Shown: positions 16,366 to 25,491, numbered from the stretch's first letter. The stretch is 64,000 nucleotides of DNA from JARRON01 sp037383845 (GCA_037383845.1 JARRON010000008.1:1-64000); one strand, 5' to 3'. Made by a program: numbers and translations. The notes: generated by a model from the sequence alone, not told the origin.

Positions 16366-19117
16366 GTCGCTCTCCTGTTTCGCGTCGGTCCCAGCGCGCC
16401 GGAACCAGGCGCGACAGCGCATCGAAGCTCTTCACGATCCACTCATCGTAGAGGCCTTCCGCCGCACGGGCGGCGTTCGCTTCGTGAATGTCTATGGCCT
16501 TCTCCTCGAACGGGAAAGCCTGCTCCTCCAGCAACAGTTCGTACTGCTCCAGTGTTTCCGCATCCAGGCCCGCCGGACGGGCAGACTGCATAAGGGCGCT
16601 GCCCATTCCCCGGTAAAGTTCTCCCATTCGGAAAGTCGCCTCGGTGGTCACCTCGGCAACGTTGTAGCGGGCGGCGGCACCGAGAGCGGCGACCGCCGCT
16701 TCCATGGTTGACACCTTCGCCGGCACGGTTTGCTCCAGTGGAAGCGCCAGTTCCGCTGTCGCGAACGCCTCTACCGCTGGCCGGGCCAGCTCCATCGCAG
16801 CCTCGGCCGCCAGCGTGGTGCTTCGTGCCGAGGCCGCCGGGCCCGCCGCGGCCTGTGCGGTGATGATCTCCCTGAGCCAGTGTTGTCGTCGCTCCAGATC
16901 CTGTCGGCGGCCGGCAAGCTCAGCAAGTCGTGAACGAGCCTCGAAGGCAGCGTCGGCGGGCTCGGCGAAGCGCCGCAGGTAGTCCTCCAGGCCGGCCTCG
17001 GCGTCCGCCATGAGGCCCGCCTCGACGTACAGCTCCGCTGCCCTCCAGGCCGCCGTTCGACGCAGCGCGACATCTTCTCCCGGCAACCGGGATACCGCCG
17101 ACCAGGCCGGCGCTGCCCGTCCCGGATCACCAGCGTTGACGAGGGCCTCTGCAAGACTGATGCGAGCGCCCGGGGCCAGCGGGTGGCCGGGCCACGCGCC
17201 CAGGAAGTCCTCGTAGGCCGCTGCTGCCGCCGTCCAGTCGCCCTGGCGGAACAGCAAGGCTGCGGCATCATGGCGACCACTGGCCGCGAGGGGACTGGTG
17301 GGGACTGCGTCCGCGACGCGCCGGTAGTGGACGACAGCCTGAACAGGATCACCGGCCGCCTCCGCGGCCTCCCCCTGCCGGTAGATTGCGGCGGCAAGCC
17401 GTTCCGTGACGGCTCCCTCGAGACTGCTGTCCCCAGGCGATGTCAGCCACTCCGCGTACCTGCCCTCCGCGACCGGGTAGGCACCGAGGCCGAACGCCGC
17501 GTGGCCCGACACGAGGAGCGCCGCGGCAGCATCTGCCGGGTCCGCCCGTCCGTCGGCCAGTGCCCGGTCCGCCTGTAACGCTGCGTCCTCGAGCCTGCCC
17601 ATGTCCAGTAAGCGCCGGGCTGCTTCCACGCGCACGGCCGGCGCTCTGGGATCGCTACCGAAAGCGTCTGCGAAGGCCAGCTGGGCATCGATCAGCTCCG
17701 ACCGGGCGGCGCTCCGGGAATCCATGCTGCCGTCCTCGTTTTCGGACTCGACCAGGTCGCGCCGTGCGACGATGGCTGCGAAGCCCGCCTCCGCAGCCCT
17801 CGCGTGATTCCCGTACGCAAATGCGGCCGAGTGATAGGCTTCCGCCGCCGCCACGAGTCGCCCGTCCTCATACAGCAGTTCGCCCAGAAGGAAGTGCCGC
17901 TCCGGCGCTTCCGGAGCGCCGGGGAACTCCTCGAGCCAGCGCCTGTACCACTCGGCGGCCTCAAGAGCCGAACCGTCACCCGCCTGGAAGGCCGCGTGGT
18001 GATGGGCGGCCAGTGTGTCCAGCGCGTCCTTGAGCTGCTTCCGGACTTGTGGATGGTCTGCGGCTTGCCGCCCCTCCCACCACGGGCTCTGTCGGCCGAA
18101 GGCATCGGCGTACTCGGCCATGGCGATCAGGGCCTCGCCGGAAAAACCGCCTTCCGTCAACGCCCCGATCGCGCGGCCCTGCATGTCCGGCGCCTTGACG
18201 TCCAGGGGCGCGCGACGAGCCCATCCTGCGTAAGCGGCGGCCGCGTCAGTCCATCGCTCGTTGTCCCGGTACAGATCACCCAGCCGCGCCCAGGCCAGCC
18301 ATGCCCAGCCCGCAGCGGAAGGAACCGAATCCAGCCACCGGGCCACCGACTCCGGTCCATCCAGCGCTGCAAAACCGATTGCCATGGCCCGGAGGCTGTC
18401 CTCCACCAGCTCCCGTCCGGCGGCATCCTGCTCAGCCAGGGGATTCTCGGCGAGCCGGGCGGCAAACGCGGGAAAACTCTCCTCGTGACGAGCCTGCTTG
18501 AACAGTGCCCAGCCGAGCTTGTACTGCGCCTGCTCGGCGAACTCGCCCCCTGCGCTGGCGTCCCGTGTCGCCCGGTACGCTTCCTCCGCAGCCGCCCAGT
18601 CACTCGAGGCGAAGCGCGATTCGCCGATCCGGAACCACGCCTCTGGGGCCATTGGCGACCCGGGATACTCATTTACCAGCGCCGCCAGGGCAGCCTCGGC
18701 TGCCTGGGTCCGGGCTGCCATCGCGTGTGCACGGGCGAGCTGATAGAGCCAGTGATCCCGCGATGGTGCATCTGTCAGCGCTGGTGCTGAAAGGAGCTGT
18801 TCGTAGAGGCTTACGGACTCCGCCAACATGGCGTCCGCCGGACGGCCCTCTGCCACAGCGGCTTCTGCGGCGTCCAGGCGCAGGTCGGCGAGGCGGCGCA
18901 TCGCCGTCAGGCGCAAAGTCTCGTCGGCGGCCGCAGGAGAAGCGAGAAAGGCAGCGTAAGCGTCGGCGGCCTTTTGCGGGTCAGAATCCGGATCGGGCCG
19001 GCCGGGAACGATTTCGACGGGAACCGCGTCGGCCACCGTGGGAACCGGATCAGGCGTATCCGTCCCGCTCGCGAACGGCCAGAGGCCGGCCAGGGCAATG
19101 AGGGCGACGGCGCTCAA
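16346..19117 (-). CDS. Large periplasmic TPR-repeat protein
   Basis: A 923-residue protein made almost entirely of TPR/Sel1-like helical hairpins after one N-terminal hydrophobic segment (about 2-14, SAVALIALAGLWPF) that is a signal sequence or anchor. The start is TTG 19117: GGAGG lies 7 bases upstream and TTGA overlaps the preceding stop by 4 bases. YfiO/GltD-like repeats are visible throughout (for example YPGSPMAPEAWFRIGES, FPGAPEAPERHFLLGELLYED, WPGHPLAPGARISLAEAL). Very large TPR proteins are part of the Agl/Glt machines (GltD, GltI). It is likely a periplasmic scaffold linking motor and outer membrane. Confidence 0.83.
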   Translation of the reverse strand: MSAVALIALAGLWPFASGTDTPDPVPTVADAVPVEIVPGRPDPDSDPQKAADAYAAFLASPAAADETLRLTAMRRLADLRLDAAEAAVAEGRPADAMLAESVSLYEQLLSAPALTDAPSRDHWLYQLARAHAMAARTQAAEAALAALVNEYPGSPMAPEAWFRIGESRFASSDWAAAEEAYRATRDASAGGEFAEQAQYKLGWALFKQARHEESFPAFAARLAENPLAEQDAAGRELVEDSLRAMAIGFAALDGPESVARWLDSVPSAAGWAWLAWARLGDLYRDNERWTDAAAAYAGWARRAPLDVKAPDMQGRAIGALTEGGFSGEALIAMAEYADAFGRQSPWWEGRQAADHPQVRKQLKDALDTLAAHHHAAFQAGDGSALEAAEWYRRWLEEFPGAPEAPERHFLLGELLYEDGRLVAAAEAYHSAAFAYGNHARAAEAGFAAIVARRDLVESENEDGSMDSRSAARSELIDAQLAFADAFGSDPRAPAVRVEAARRLLDMGRLEDAALQADRALADGRADPADAAAALLVSGHAAFGLGAYPVAEGRYAEWLTSPGDSSLEGAVTERLAAAIYRQGEAAEAAGDPVQAVVHYRRVADAVPTSPLAASGRHDAAALLFRQGDWTAAAAAYEDFLGAWPGHPLAPGARISLAEALVNAGDPGRAAPAWSAVSRLPGEDVALRRTAAWRAAELYVEAGLMADAEAGLEDYLRRFAEPADAAFEARSRLAELAGRRQDLERRQHWLREIITAQAAAGPAASARSTTLAAEAAMELARPAVEAFATAELALPLEQTVPAKVSTMEAAVAALGAAARYNVAEVTTEATFRMGELYRGMGSALMQSARPAGLDAETLEQYELLLEEQAFPFEEKAIDIHEANAARAAEGLYDEWIVKSFDALSRLVPARWDRRETGERLVRLSD

Positions 19118-20970
19118 GGCGACGCCTCCGGTGCCTGCGCGGCGCCGCTGCCGCTTTCCGCGACAGGGCCGTTCGCGGCCGCGTCCCACGCCGCCGCCAG
19201 TGCGAATCTCGCCTCTCCCAGGTATCCGGCAACGCGCTGTCGTCGGCGCTCCAGGCTGTCGAGCAGCAGGACGCGGATCTCGCCGAGCCGGCGCGCCCGG
19301 GCGGTTTCCACGCGGGAGAGGAGTGATTCGACGCGATCGGCCTGCGCGTCGATACGGACGCTGTAGCCGGTGAAGGTCGCCGGCGCTGCCGCCAGTTCGG
19401 CTTTCACCGACTCGTGCCTGGCGCGCGCCTGGGCAAGCAGCCGCTCCGACTGGGAAAGAGCTTTCTGCAGGGCTCGCAGCCGCTCCGGCCACGCCGCGTG
19501 CATCCGCCACGCGAGCGCTCCTTCCAGTCTGCGGAGCCGATCCAGGGCCTGGGCCCGTTCCGAGCTCTCCGGGAGCGACAGGGCTCGCGCCCGCGCGGCT
19601 TCGATGCGCGCCTGCTGGTCCCTCTGCTTAGGGCTGGCCAGCGCCAGCGGGTCAGGTCGCTCCGTCAACTGCCGCACGCGTGCCTGCTGTCTGAGATATT
19701 CCGCCTCCAGCTCTTCGATCCGGTCTGCGGATATCGCCTCCCTGACGCCGGGCGCAACGCGTTCGTACCGGGCACGACGCGCGTCTACCATGTCGCGGAA
19801 GGCGACCAGGCTACGCTGCCAGTGGGAGAGGTTCTCGGCCATGTGGTCAAGGTCCCGCAGGTCCGCCATCGCCGTCCGGAAGGGGTAGTCTGCAGCCAGG
19901 GCGTGCATATAGCTGCCGAGGGGGCCGTTGCTGCTGAAATCTTCTTCCCGGAGCATCGGGAGCAGTCCGTCTCCGGCAGCCGCCGCCAGGGCTGCCTCGA
20001 GACGCTCTGTTTCAGCCTCGCAGGCGGCCACAGCTACCTCATAGCCCGCGACGCTTTCGCCCCGGGCGTTCAGCTGATGCCACGCCCAGGGGACCGCGAG
20101 GAGTGCTTCCAGGCGTGCGTCGTCCGGTTCCGTGGTTGCGGTGAGCTGCCGCCAGGGGCCCAGTGCTGCCCTGAAGCGTCCGCGCTGAGCCTCCGCCCAG
20201 CCCGCCGCCAGAAGCGCACGTCCGGAGAAAGGCCCGCCCAGTCGGACCCGGTCCAGAGCGAGTCGGGCACTGTCCGGGTCTCCGGCCTCGAGATACGCGA
20301 GGCCCAGCGCCAGGTTCGCCCGGTCTCTCAGCAGCCGCGTCTCCTCCGTGGATGCCTCTGCGGTCCCCACACGACGGAGCACGGCAACGGCTTCCTCCTC
20401 CTGTCCCGCGCGGGACAGAGCGACGGCCATGTTGAAGTCTGCAAACGCCCGCCATGCCCCGGGATAGTCGGGGGTGGAAAGGCGGGATACGGCCTGATCA
20501 TGGCGTCCCAGCGCGATCAGTACGCGGCCGGTCAGCTCATTCCGGTCTGGGTCGAACGCGCGAGGCAACGCGTCACCGATGCGTTCCAGGGCCGCGTAGG
20601 CGTCGGCGTATTCACCTCGCTCGTGGCGGATGCGCGCAAGCCAGTACCAGGCCTGGTCGCGGCGTTCCGGCGTCGTCCCTTGCTCGAGCAGAGACAGGAA
20701 TATGCTCTCGGCGCGGTCGCGCAGACCCCAGGCCAGGTAGGTGCCTCCCCTCAGCAGCGCGGCATCTTCAGCGTGGTGGCTCAGCTCTGCCCGTGACTCG
20801 GCGGCTGCCAGTCTCACCAGGGCCCGGAATGACTCGTCCTGGAAGTGCTCGTAAAGCACTTCGCCCCACGCCAGGTCACGTGCGGCGGAGGGCGCCTCGG
20901 CGCTCTGCGCCGGCCCGAAGGCCGCCGTACAGAACAGCAAGACGGTGACGAGCTGCGGAGTCGGGCGCAT
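19114..20970 (-). CDS. Periplasmic TPR and coiled-coil protein
   Basis: A 618-residue protein with a signal peptide (cleavage near AQS-AE), an N-terminal TPR half (about 40-320; LARIRHERGEYADAYAALERI, LALGLAYLEAGDPDSARLAL) and a C-terminal half of long charged helices likely to form coiled coils (about 380-590, rich in R, A, E, L). It lies 6 bases after the preceding gene and its stop overlaps the TTG start of the next. I do not recognise a named family beyond TPR; it is most simply a second scaffold protein of the same unit. Confidence 0.78.
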   Translation of the reverse strand: MRPTPQLVTVLLFCTAAFGPAQSAEAPSAARDLAWGEVLYEHFQDESFRALVRLAAAESRAELSHHAEDAALLRGGTYLAWGLRDRAESIFLSLLEQGTTPERRDQAWYWLARIRHERGEYADAYAALERIGDALPRAFDPDRNELTGRVLIALGRHDQAVSRLSTPDYPGAWRAFADFNMAVALSRAGQEEEAVAVLRRVGTAEASTEETRLLRDRANLALGLAYLEAGDPDSARLALDRVRLGGPFSGRALLAAGWAEAQRGRFRAALGPWRQLTATTEPDDARLEALLAVPWAWHQLNARGESVAGYEVAVAACEAETERLEAALAAAAGDGLLPMLREEDFSSNGPLGSYMHALAADYPFRTAMADLRDLDHMAENLSHWQRSLVAFRDMVDARRARYERVAPGVREAISADRIEELEAEYLRQQARVRQLTERPDPLALASPKQRDQQARIEAARARALSLPESSERAQALDRLRRLEGALAWRMHAAWPERLRALQKALSQSERLLAQARARHESVKAELAAAPATFTGYSVRIDAQADRVESLLSRVETARARRLGEIRVLLLDSLERRRQRVAGYLGEARFALAAAWDAAANGPVAESGSGAAQAPEASP

Positions 20971-20976
20971 CGCGGA

Positions 20977-21549
20977 CTATTCCCAGCTCTTGACCCTGAA
21001 ATCCGGTTGCTGGAGCGCCTCGCTGTCGCTGATCGCCAACTCGAGCTGCTGCGGCCCCAGGCCTTTTTCGAACGCCAGGCTTGTCGCCCGCCGGTACTCC
21101 CGACCGTGGGGACCCTGCCCCGAGAAGACCGCGACCAGTTCGTGCTCGCCGGCCTTCATGTTCCCGACCCACAGGCGCTGCACCCCGCCCCGGTGCAGCG
21201 CCTCTACTTCGCGCCGGGTATAGAGGTACTTGGCCACCCGCTCGTCGTTGATGGACAGCTCTACCGCGTCGAGTTCGAAGAATTCGCCGACGTCCATTGA
21301 CACGTAGACCGCGACCTGCGTGCTGGCAGGAAAGAGAATCTCTTCCTCGAGAAGAAAGAGATCCCGATTGAGATCGACGAGATCCTGCTTGAGGTCGCGG
21401 ACCTCGGCGTCGGGCGAGACCTCCTGGGCCGCGCTGCCGGCAGCGACGAGCCCCAGTATCAGGCCGGCCAGGACGCCGGCACCCAGGCCGGCGCGCGGCC
21501 TACCACCAGCCGGAGAACCAGACCTGGAAGACATGGCTGTCGAATGCAT
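20977..21549 (-). CDS. Secreted protein of unknown function with short coiled coil
   Basis: A 190-residue protein with an N-terminal signal peptide (hydrophobic AGVLAGLILGLVAAGSAAQ), a short heptad region (VRDLKQDLVDLNRDLFLLEEEIL) and a beta-rich domain (VAVYVSMDVGEFFELDAVELSINDER ... GEHELVAVFSGQG) like a small Ig/AMIN-type fold. The start at 21549 has GGTGAG just upstream; a later ATG at 21534 is possible. The start lies inside the end of the DUF3570 gene (50-base overlap), so translation is coupled. I do not know the family. Confidence 0.68.
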   Translation of the reverse strand: MHSTAMSSRSGSPAGGRPRAGLGAGVLAGLILGLVAAGSAAQEVSPDAEVRDLKQDLVDLNRDLFLLEEEILFPASTQVAVYVSMDVGEFFELDAVELSINDERVAKYLYTRREVEALHRGGVQRLWVGNMKAGEHELVAVFSGQGPHGREYRRATSLAFEKGLGPQQLELAISDSEALQQPDFRVKSWE

Positions 21550-22576
21550 AAAGCTCACCGTTTCGGATATCGGTAAAGTCGTTGTAGTCGAAGCGGAGGT
21601 AGTCGTAGCCCACGGAGAGGGATCCTCGGCTGAGCATTCCGATCCGGCCCGAGAGGTCCCAGGTCAGACGCCCTCCGAAGGCATGGGAGTCGAACGTGGA
21701 CAACTCCTTGTCCCGGGCCATGTAGTCGTACTCGCGATCGAAATCGTCCGCGTAGAACGATGCGGCATCCTGCGTGTAAAAGCGGTAGGAAAGCTCAGCC
21801 ACCAGCCCGGGGCTGACGTGCCGCGCGCCGGCGAGTTCTAGCGTATGGGAGGTGAGCTGCCAGGTATCCCGGTACCAGCGATAGCCCGCCCGGAGTGAAG
21901 CGCCTTCCCCCATCCAGCGGACGGCGCGGATCGCAGCGGCGTGGCTGTTCCGCGCCCGCGGGTACCGTTCGGGAACCTGCGCTCCCAGGATCCGCGCGGA
22001 GCGATAGGGATTCGCCAGGTAACCGGCCTCCAGGACGGCCTCGTAGTCCAGGGTCGCGATCAGCCTGGGGGTCAGGACCTGGGACAGGCCGAGGCGAAAC
22101 CGGTCCCGGTCAACGCGATCCCGGAAATCCGTGTCGACCCGCATTACGACATCGTCGCCGTGGCCATAGCCCATGGAGAGAGTGGACAGCCCGCCGAAGA
22201 AGACCTGGGATATGGCCGCGGTGTAGGTATCCGACTCGTAGTCGTTCTCGTCACTGGACACGTAGCCGACGCTCATCAGGCTGTCGCCTTTCAGCCACTT
22301 CAGGCCCGTGCCGATTTCCTCCCGCCGTTCCGCGTAAGGACTGGCCGAAGTCACCACGTCGATGGACGCGGCACTGATGGAATCCACGTAGTAGCTGACG
22401 TTTGCCGAGAAATCCCGGGCGAAGGACTTTGTCAGCTCCATGGCGGGACCGGTTACCTCGACCCCCCCGCCGTCATAGCTGTGGAACATGAGCTCTGCAG
22501 AATCCTCAGGCAGGGTGGCCGCCTGCAGCGCCACGACGGCCAGGCCGAACAGCGCGGCGGCTGCCACGCCGGTCAC
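21500..22576 (-). CDS. DUF3570 outer-membrane beta-barrel protein
   Basis: A 358-residue protein of the DUF3570 family. Signal sequence (about 1-20), then beta-barrel-like alternating strands throughout (for example SMGYGHGDDVVMRVDTDF, LRAGYRWYRDTW, LSYRFYTQDAASFYADDF, LSVGYDYLRFDYNDF), ending FQVWFSGWW with terminal aromatics as expected for an outer-membrane protein. I chose GTG 22576 because upstream in-frame starts fall inside the DUF4266 gene; the ribosome-binding site is weak. DUF3570 genes typically follow DUF4266 and TlpA-type thioredoxin genes, exactly as here. The function is unknown. Confidence 0.82.
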   Translation of the reverse strand: MTGVAAAALFGLAVVALQAATLPEDSAELMFHSYDGGGVEVTGPAMELTKSFARDFSANVSYYVDSISAASIDVVTSASPYAERREEIGTGLKWLKGDSLMSVGYVSSDENDYESDTYTAAISQVFFGGLSTLSMGYGHGDDVVMRVDTDFRDRVDRDRFRLGLSQVLTPRLIATLDYEAVLEAGYLANPYRSARILGAQVPERYPRARNSHAAAIRAVRWMGEGASLRAGYRWYRDTWQLTSHTLELAGARHVSPGLVAELSYRFYTQDAASFYADDFDREYDYMARDKELSTFDSHAFGGRLTWDLSGRIGMLSRGSLSVGYDYLRFDYNDFTDIRNGELYAFDSHVFQVWFSGWW

Positions 22577-22610
22577 GCCCCGCCGATGCCATGCGGCGGC
22601 TCCGTCGCGC

Positions 22611-22859
22611 CTAGTTGCAGCCACAGCCTCCGCCCTCACTTTCGGTGGCGCCCCGCGAGCCTTCACGGACGTCGAACACGTGCTGCCGGTAGGCGTCCAT
22701 CATCCCGTTGCGGGAAAGCGCCATCACCGGATCGGCCAGCGCCTCCCGCTCATAGGGCTTGACCCAGGGTTCCGGAGCAGCACATCCGGAGAGTGCGGCC
22801 AGGGCCGCGGCAAGGACCACGGCACGGAAGGCCGCCGGGCCCCAGCCCCGCTCGCGCAT
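22611..22859 (-). CDS. DUF4266 small lipoprotein
   Basis: An 82-residue lipoprotein of the DUF4266 family. Signal peptide with lipobox LSGC (Cys26), then the family core (WVKPYEREALADPVMALSRNG ... AYRQHVFDVREGS) and the diagnostic C terminus GGGCGCN with cysteines at 79 and 81. A longer start at 22988, with GAGGGA upstream, would give an unusually long leader; 22859 gives the normal family length. The closely spaced C-terminal cysteines could bind metal or be reduced by the neighbouring TlpA protein. Confidence 0.82.
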   Translation of the reverse strand: MRERGWGPAAFRAVVLAAALAALSGCAAPEPWVKPYEREALADPVMALSRNGMMDAYRQHVFDVREGSRGATESEGGGCGCN

Positions 22860-22990
22860 GCGGGCCAGGGACAGATTCAGGCCTTTGTCCCAGGCTCTGC
22901 CCGGCACGCGACCGAGGATCCGGGCCTCGTCACCCCGGCATGAGCCCTGGCATGACCGCCGCGCTGGCGAAGATAGATTTGCGCCCATGG

Positions 22991-23509
22991 TCAGTCTTCC
23001 CTCAGCAAGGCTCGAACGCCGTCCACGTAGAGGGTCTCCACGCCCGGCTGGTAACCGTGGTGCACGCTGCGCACGCGACCGTCCTTGTCGATCAGGACGG
23101 TCATGGGCATGGCCTGGACGTCGTAAATGCGGCTGACCTGCTGCTCGTCATCAAACAGCAGGGGGAAACTCACGCCGAGTTCGCTCGCCAGCCGTTCCGC
23201 TCGCGCCGGGTCCTCGTCTATGTTCACACCGAGCAACGTAAGGCCGGCGGCGCTGTAGCGGGCGTGGATCTCCTCCAGGCGGGGCATCTCCTGCCGGCAG
23301 GGGCCGCACCATGTAGCCCAGAAATTGAGCAGTACCACGTCCCCGCGGAGCTCGGACAACCGGAGGTTGCCGCCCGCGGCGGTCCGAAGCGCAAAGTCCG
23401 GCGCCTCGGCCCCGACGGCAAGCCGGGCCTGGCTGGCAGGTGCGGAGGCCGCCACCAGGACGAGCGCGACCGCGGTGACCGCCGCAAGCAGAGATCGCGA
23501 CCCTGCCAT
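22991..23509 (-). CDS. TlpA/ResA-like periplasmic thioredoxin
   Basis: A 172-residue membrane-anchored or secreted thioredoxin. N-terminal hydrophobic segment (about 6-26), then a TlpA-like fold with active site WCGPC (Cys68, Cys71) and the cis-proline region AMPMTVLID. Such proteins reduce disulfides in the periplasm, often in apocytochromes before haem attachment or in copper sites. The start overlaps the preceding stop by one base (TGATG). Its place among c-type cytochrome genes and the DUF4266 protein suggests it keeps their cysteines reduced. Confidence 0.9.
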   Translation of the reverse strand: MAGSRSLLAAVTAVALVLVAASAPASQARLAVGAEAPDFALRTAAGGNLRLSELRGDVVLLNFWATWCGPCRQEMPRLEEIHARYSAAGLTLLGVNIDEDPARAERLASELGVSFPLLFDDEQQVSRIYDVQAMPMTVLIDKDGRVRSVHHGYQPGVETLYVDGVRALLRED

Positions 23510-24165
23510 CAGAAAAAGGCCCCGATGCCAAGGTTTATCTCGAAGTTTTGTTTCCACTCATTTTCTCCGAGCAAATCAGATTCCCAGACGTTGTCACGCG
23601 CTTCGAGCCGGAGGCTGAGCCAGTCTGTCGGCAGGACCTTCAACCCGAAGGCGAGCGCAAAGCCCACCCGGTTCTCGCCGGCGTACTCGACGTTCCCCGC
23701 ACCAAACCCGAGGTAGACGCCGCTGGTCCGCGCCCATCGAGTGCCGAGGAAGACCTCCCCGGGCAGCACCTGGAAGCCCACGAACAGATCCCAGGCAGAC
23801 AGGTCTTCTTCCTCTTCTTCAAAGATCGGCGCGCCGAGCCTGCGGAAGCTTGCGTCGGACACCCACGAACGCACGTATCGTCCTTCGAGCCAAAGATCCT
23901 CCGTGGCGTGAAAGGCCAGGCGGAGGCCGTAGAGGGGCTGTGCGCCGAAGTCCTCCACGGACAGAACACCTGCCACCGCGCCGATCTCCCAGTCCTCGGT
24001 ATCCACGGCCGGCCGGACGACTTCCCGCCGTTCGAGCTCGGGCTCGATCACCGAAGGCGCCGGCCCCGGGACGGGCTCGTCCTCCGGCGGAGGCTCACGA
24101 AACAGGCTGCACCCCGCAGTGAAGGCCAGCGTGAGGAGAACGGGGATACAAAGTATGCGGTGCAT
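23509..24165 (-). CDS. Outer-membrane beta-barrel lipoprotein
   Basis: A 218-residue protein with a lipoprotein signal (lipobox FTAGC, Cys19), a Pro/Glu-rich linker (about 22-45), then an eight-strand-like barrel (LYGLRLAFHATEDLWLEGRYV ... LGTRWARTSGVYLGFGAG ... FGLKVLPTDWLSLRLEARD) ending in GIGAFF. It matches the type often named outer membrane beta-barrel domain protein, first noted in myxobacteria, where GltA/GltB-like barrels belong to the gliding complex. It shares its barrel ending with the next gene (both end in -FF), which suggests two related subunits. Confidence 0.8.
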   Translation of the reverse strand: MHRILCIPVLLTLAFTAGCSLFREPPPEDEPVPGPAPSVIEPELERREVVRPAVDTEDWEIGAVAGVLSVEDFGAQPLYGLRLAFHATEDLWLEGRYVRSWVSDASFRRLGAPIFEEEEEDLSAWDLFVGFQVLPGEVFLGTRWARTSGVYLGFGAGNVEYAGENRVGFALAFGLKVLPTDWLSLRLEARDNVWESDLLGENEWKQNFEINLGIGAFF

Positions 24166-24173
24166 GCGGACCC

Positions 24174-24959
24174 CTAGAAGAAGATCGAGAACCCAAGAGC
24201 GACTTCCGTGAAGTCGTCGTTGTTGTTGACGTCACGGGTGAACACGTACTGCCTGAAGTCGCCCCGCAGAATGAAGCGCCGGGTCAGCCATGCCCGGACC
24301 CCCAGTCCGGCGTTCCCCGCCCAGTCTTCGACGGCCTCAGCATCCACAAGAGTCGTCTTCGGCTCGTTTTCTATCCACGCCGCGCCAAGGGTCAGATACG
24401 GAGCGACGCGACCGACAACGAAGGGCAGGACCTGCAGATTCAGGTGGTAAACCGTCGTCCCGGAAAACGTGCCGGCGGCATGGGCGTAGCCACCCTCGAG
24501 GGCGAAGTTACGCGCCAGGCGCCAGGCGGCCCGGACCCCGAACACGCGGTCGCCGTCGAAATCACCGGCGGCGAAGCCAAGCTCGACGCGCCCGGCATCC
24601 CAGTCATTCCGGCCGGCGCGAGCAAAACTCACGGGCCTGCCGGCATAGTCCTCCGCGGCTTCGACCGCATGACGCGGCATCCATCCCCGCTCGCCATCCT
24701 CCGACTCCACCAGGAACCAGTCCGTGCGCCGCTTTACGAGCACGAACTCCCCGCCCCTTTCGATCACCTGGGTGACCGGGTAACCCCGCCCCGGTCCCGT
24801 GTGCAGTTCCGCATACGGCTCCAAGACCTTCAGCCTGAGGGGGTCACCGGCCGCCGCGACAGGCCACGTCCAGCAGAGCAGGACCGCCGATGCGAGAACA
24901 CCCGAGCAGACCCTGCGCGGGATCCGGGCGAAAAGGGCGCTGGTCAGGACCCCGGCCAT
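24174..24959 (-). CDS. SH3-domain outer-membrane beta-barrel protein
   Basis: A 261-residue protein with a signal peptide (cleavage near AAA-GD), a bacterial SH3 domain (about 43-95: AELHTGPGRGYPVTQVIERGG ... KRRTDWFLVESEDGERGWM) that may bind peptidoglycan, and a C-terminal barrel (about 110-261) ending GFSIFF. The SH3-plus-barrel layout would tie the outer membrane to the cell wall. It starts 5 bases after the stop of the haem-lipoprotein gene. It forms a pair with the barrel lipoprotein that follows. Confidence 0.8.
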   Translation of the reverse strand: MAGVLTSALFARIPRRVCSGVLASAVLLCWTWPVAAAGDPLRLKVLEPYAELHTGPGRGYPVTQVIERGGEFVLVKRRTDWFLVESEDGERGWMPRHAVEAAEDYAGRPVSFARAGRNDWDAGRVELGFAAGDFDGDRVFGVRAAWRLARNFALEGGYAHAAGTFSGTTVYHLNLQVLPFVVGRVAPYLTLGAAWIENEPKTTLVDAEAVEDWAGNAGLGVRAWLTRRFILRGDFRQYVFTRDVNNNDDFTEVALGFSIFF

Positions 24960-24964
24960 GTACT

Positions 24965-25483
24965 TCAGTACCCGCAGGCGGAAAGATCGGGCTGCAAACA
25001 AAACCCGCAGCTTGCGGCGCTGGAATCGTCAACGCGGATCGAGATCCAGGCTCGGAGGGCCGCGTAGCATGGATCCGCCTCGTTCGGAAAGATGTCTCCG
25101 CCGGTGTGCGTGCCGGTAATCGAGAAGACACCCTGGAGCGGTTCCAGCAGCAGTTTGCTCTGCGGGGGATCGTCCAGGTTGGCAAATGCCTTCGCCGCAA
25201 AGAAGTTCGCCATCATCTCGGGAGAATCCGGCTCCGCGCGGGGAAAGATCTTGAACGCGCCCCCGGAACCGGCATTGACATCGTGACAGCCGCTTGAAGC
25301 ACAGGTCGCCTGGCCTGTACGACCGTTGATGACTTCGTCGAAGATGGGGTTAACGCAACTGGCGAAGTCGGCAACGCAGAGGGTGGACCCCGACTCTGCC
25401 ACTGGCTGTGGCTCGGCCTCGCCACCACAGCCTGCCAGGCCCGTGAAGGCGGCCAGGACGAGGGCTGAGAAGACGCGGTTCAC
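24965..25483 (-). CDS. Putative monohaem c-type lipoprotein with a CX4CH motif
   Basis: A 172-residue lipoprotein. GTG start at 25483 with GAGG 6 bases upstream; lipobox LAGC (Cys19). The motif CASSGCH (Cys61, Cys66, His67) is a CX4CH variant of the c-haem site, followed by segments like those of planctomycete-type cytochrome c domains (SKLLLEPL, HTGGDIFPNEADPCYAALRAWI). Six further cysteines may form disulfides. It lies 8 bases after the large multihaem gene and shares with it the pattern of a c-type domain ending in an R-x-W-I helix, so the two may exchange electrons. Confidence 0.72.
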   Translation of the reverse strand: MNRVFSALVLAAFTGLAGCGGEAEPQPVAESGSTLCVADFASCVNPIFDEVINGRTGQATCASSGCHDVNAGSGGAFKIFPRAEPDSPEMMANFFAAKAFANLDDPPQSKLLLEPLQGVFSITGTHTGGDIFPNEADPCYAALRAWISIRVDDSSAASCGFCLQPDLSACGY

Positions 25484-25491
25484 GATCCGCC

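Noticed and set aside
22860..22988. Extended N terminus for the DUF4266 protein
   Set aside because: It would put more than 60 residues before the lipobox; family members are about 70-85 residues, so the shorter start was kept.
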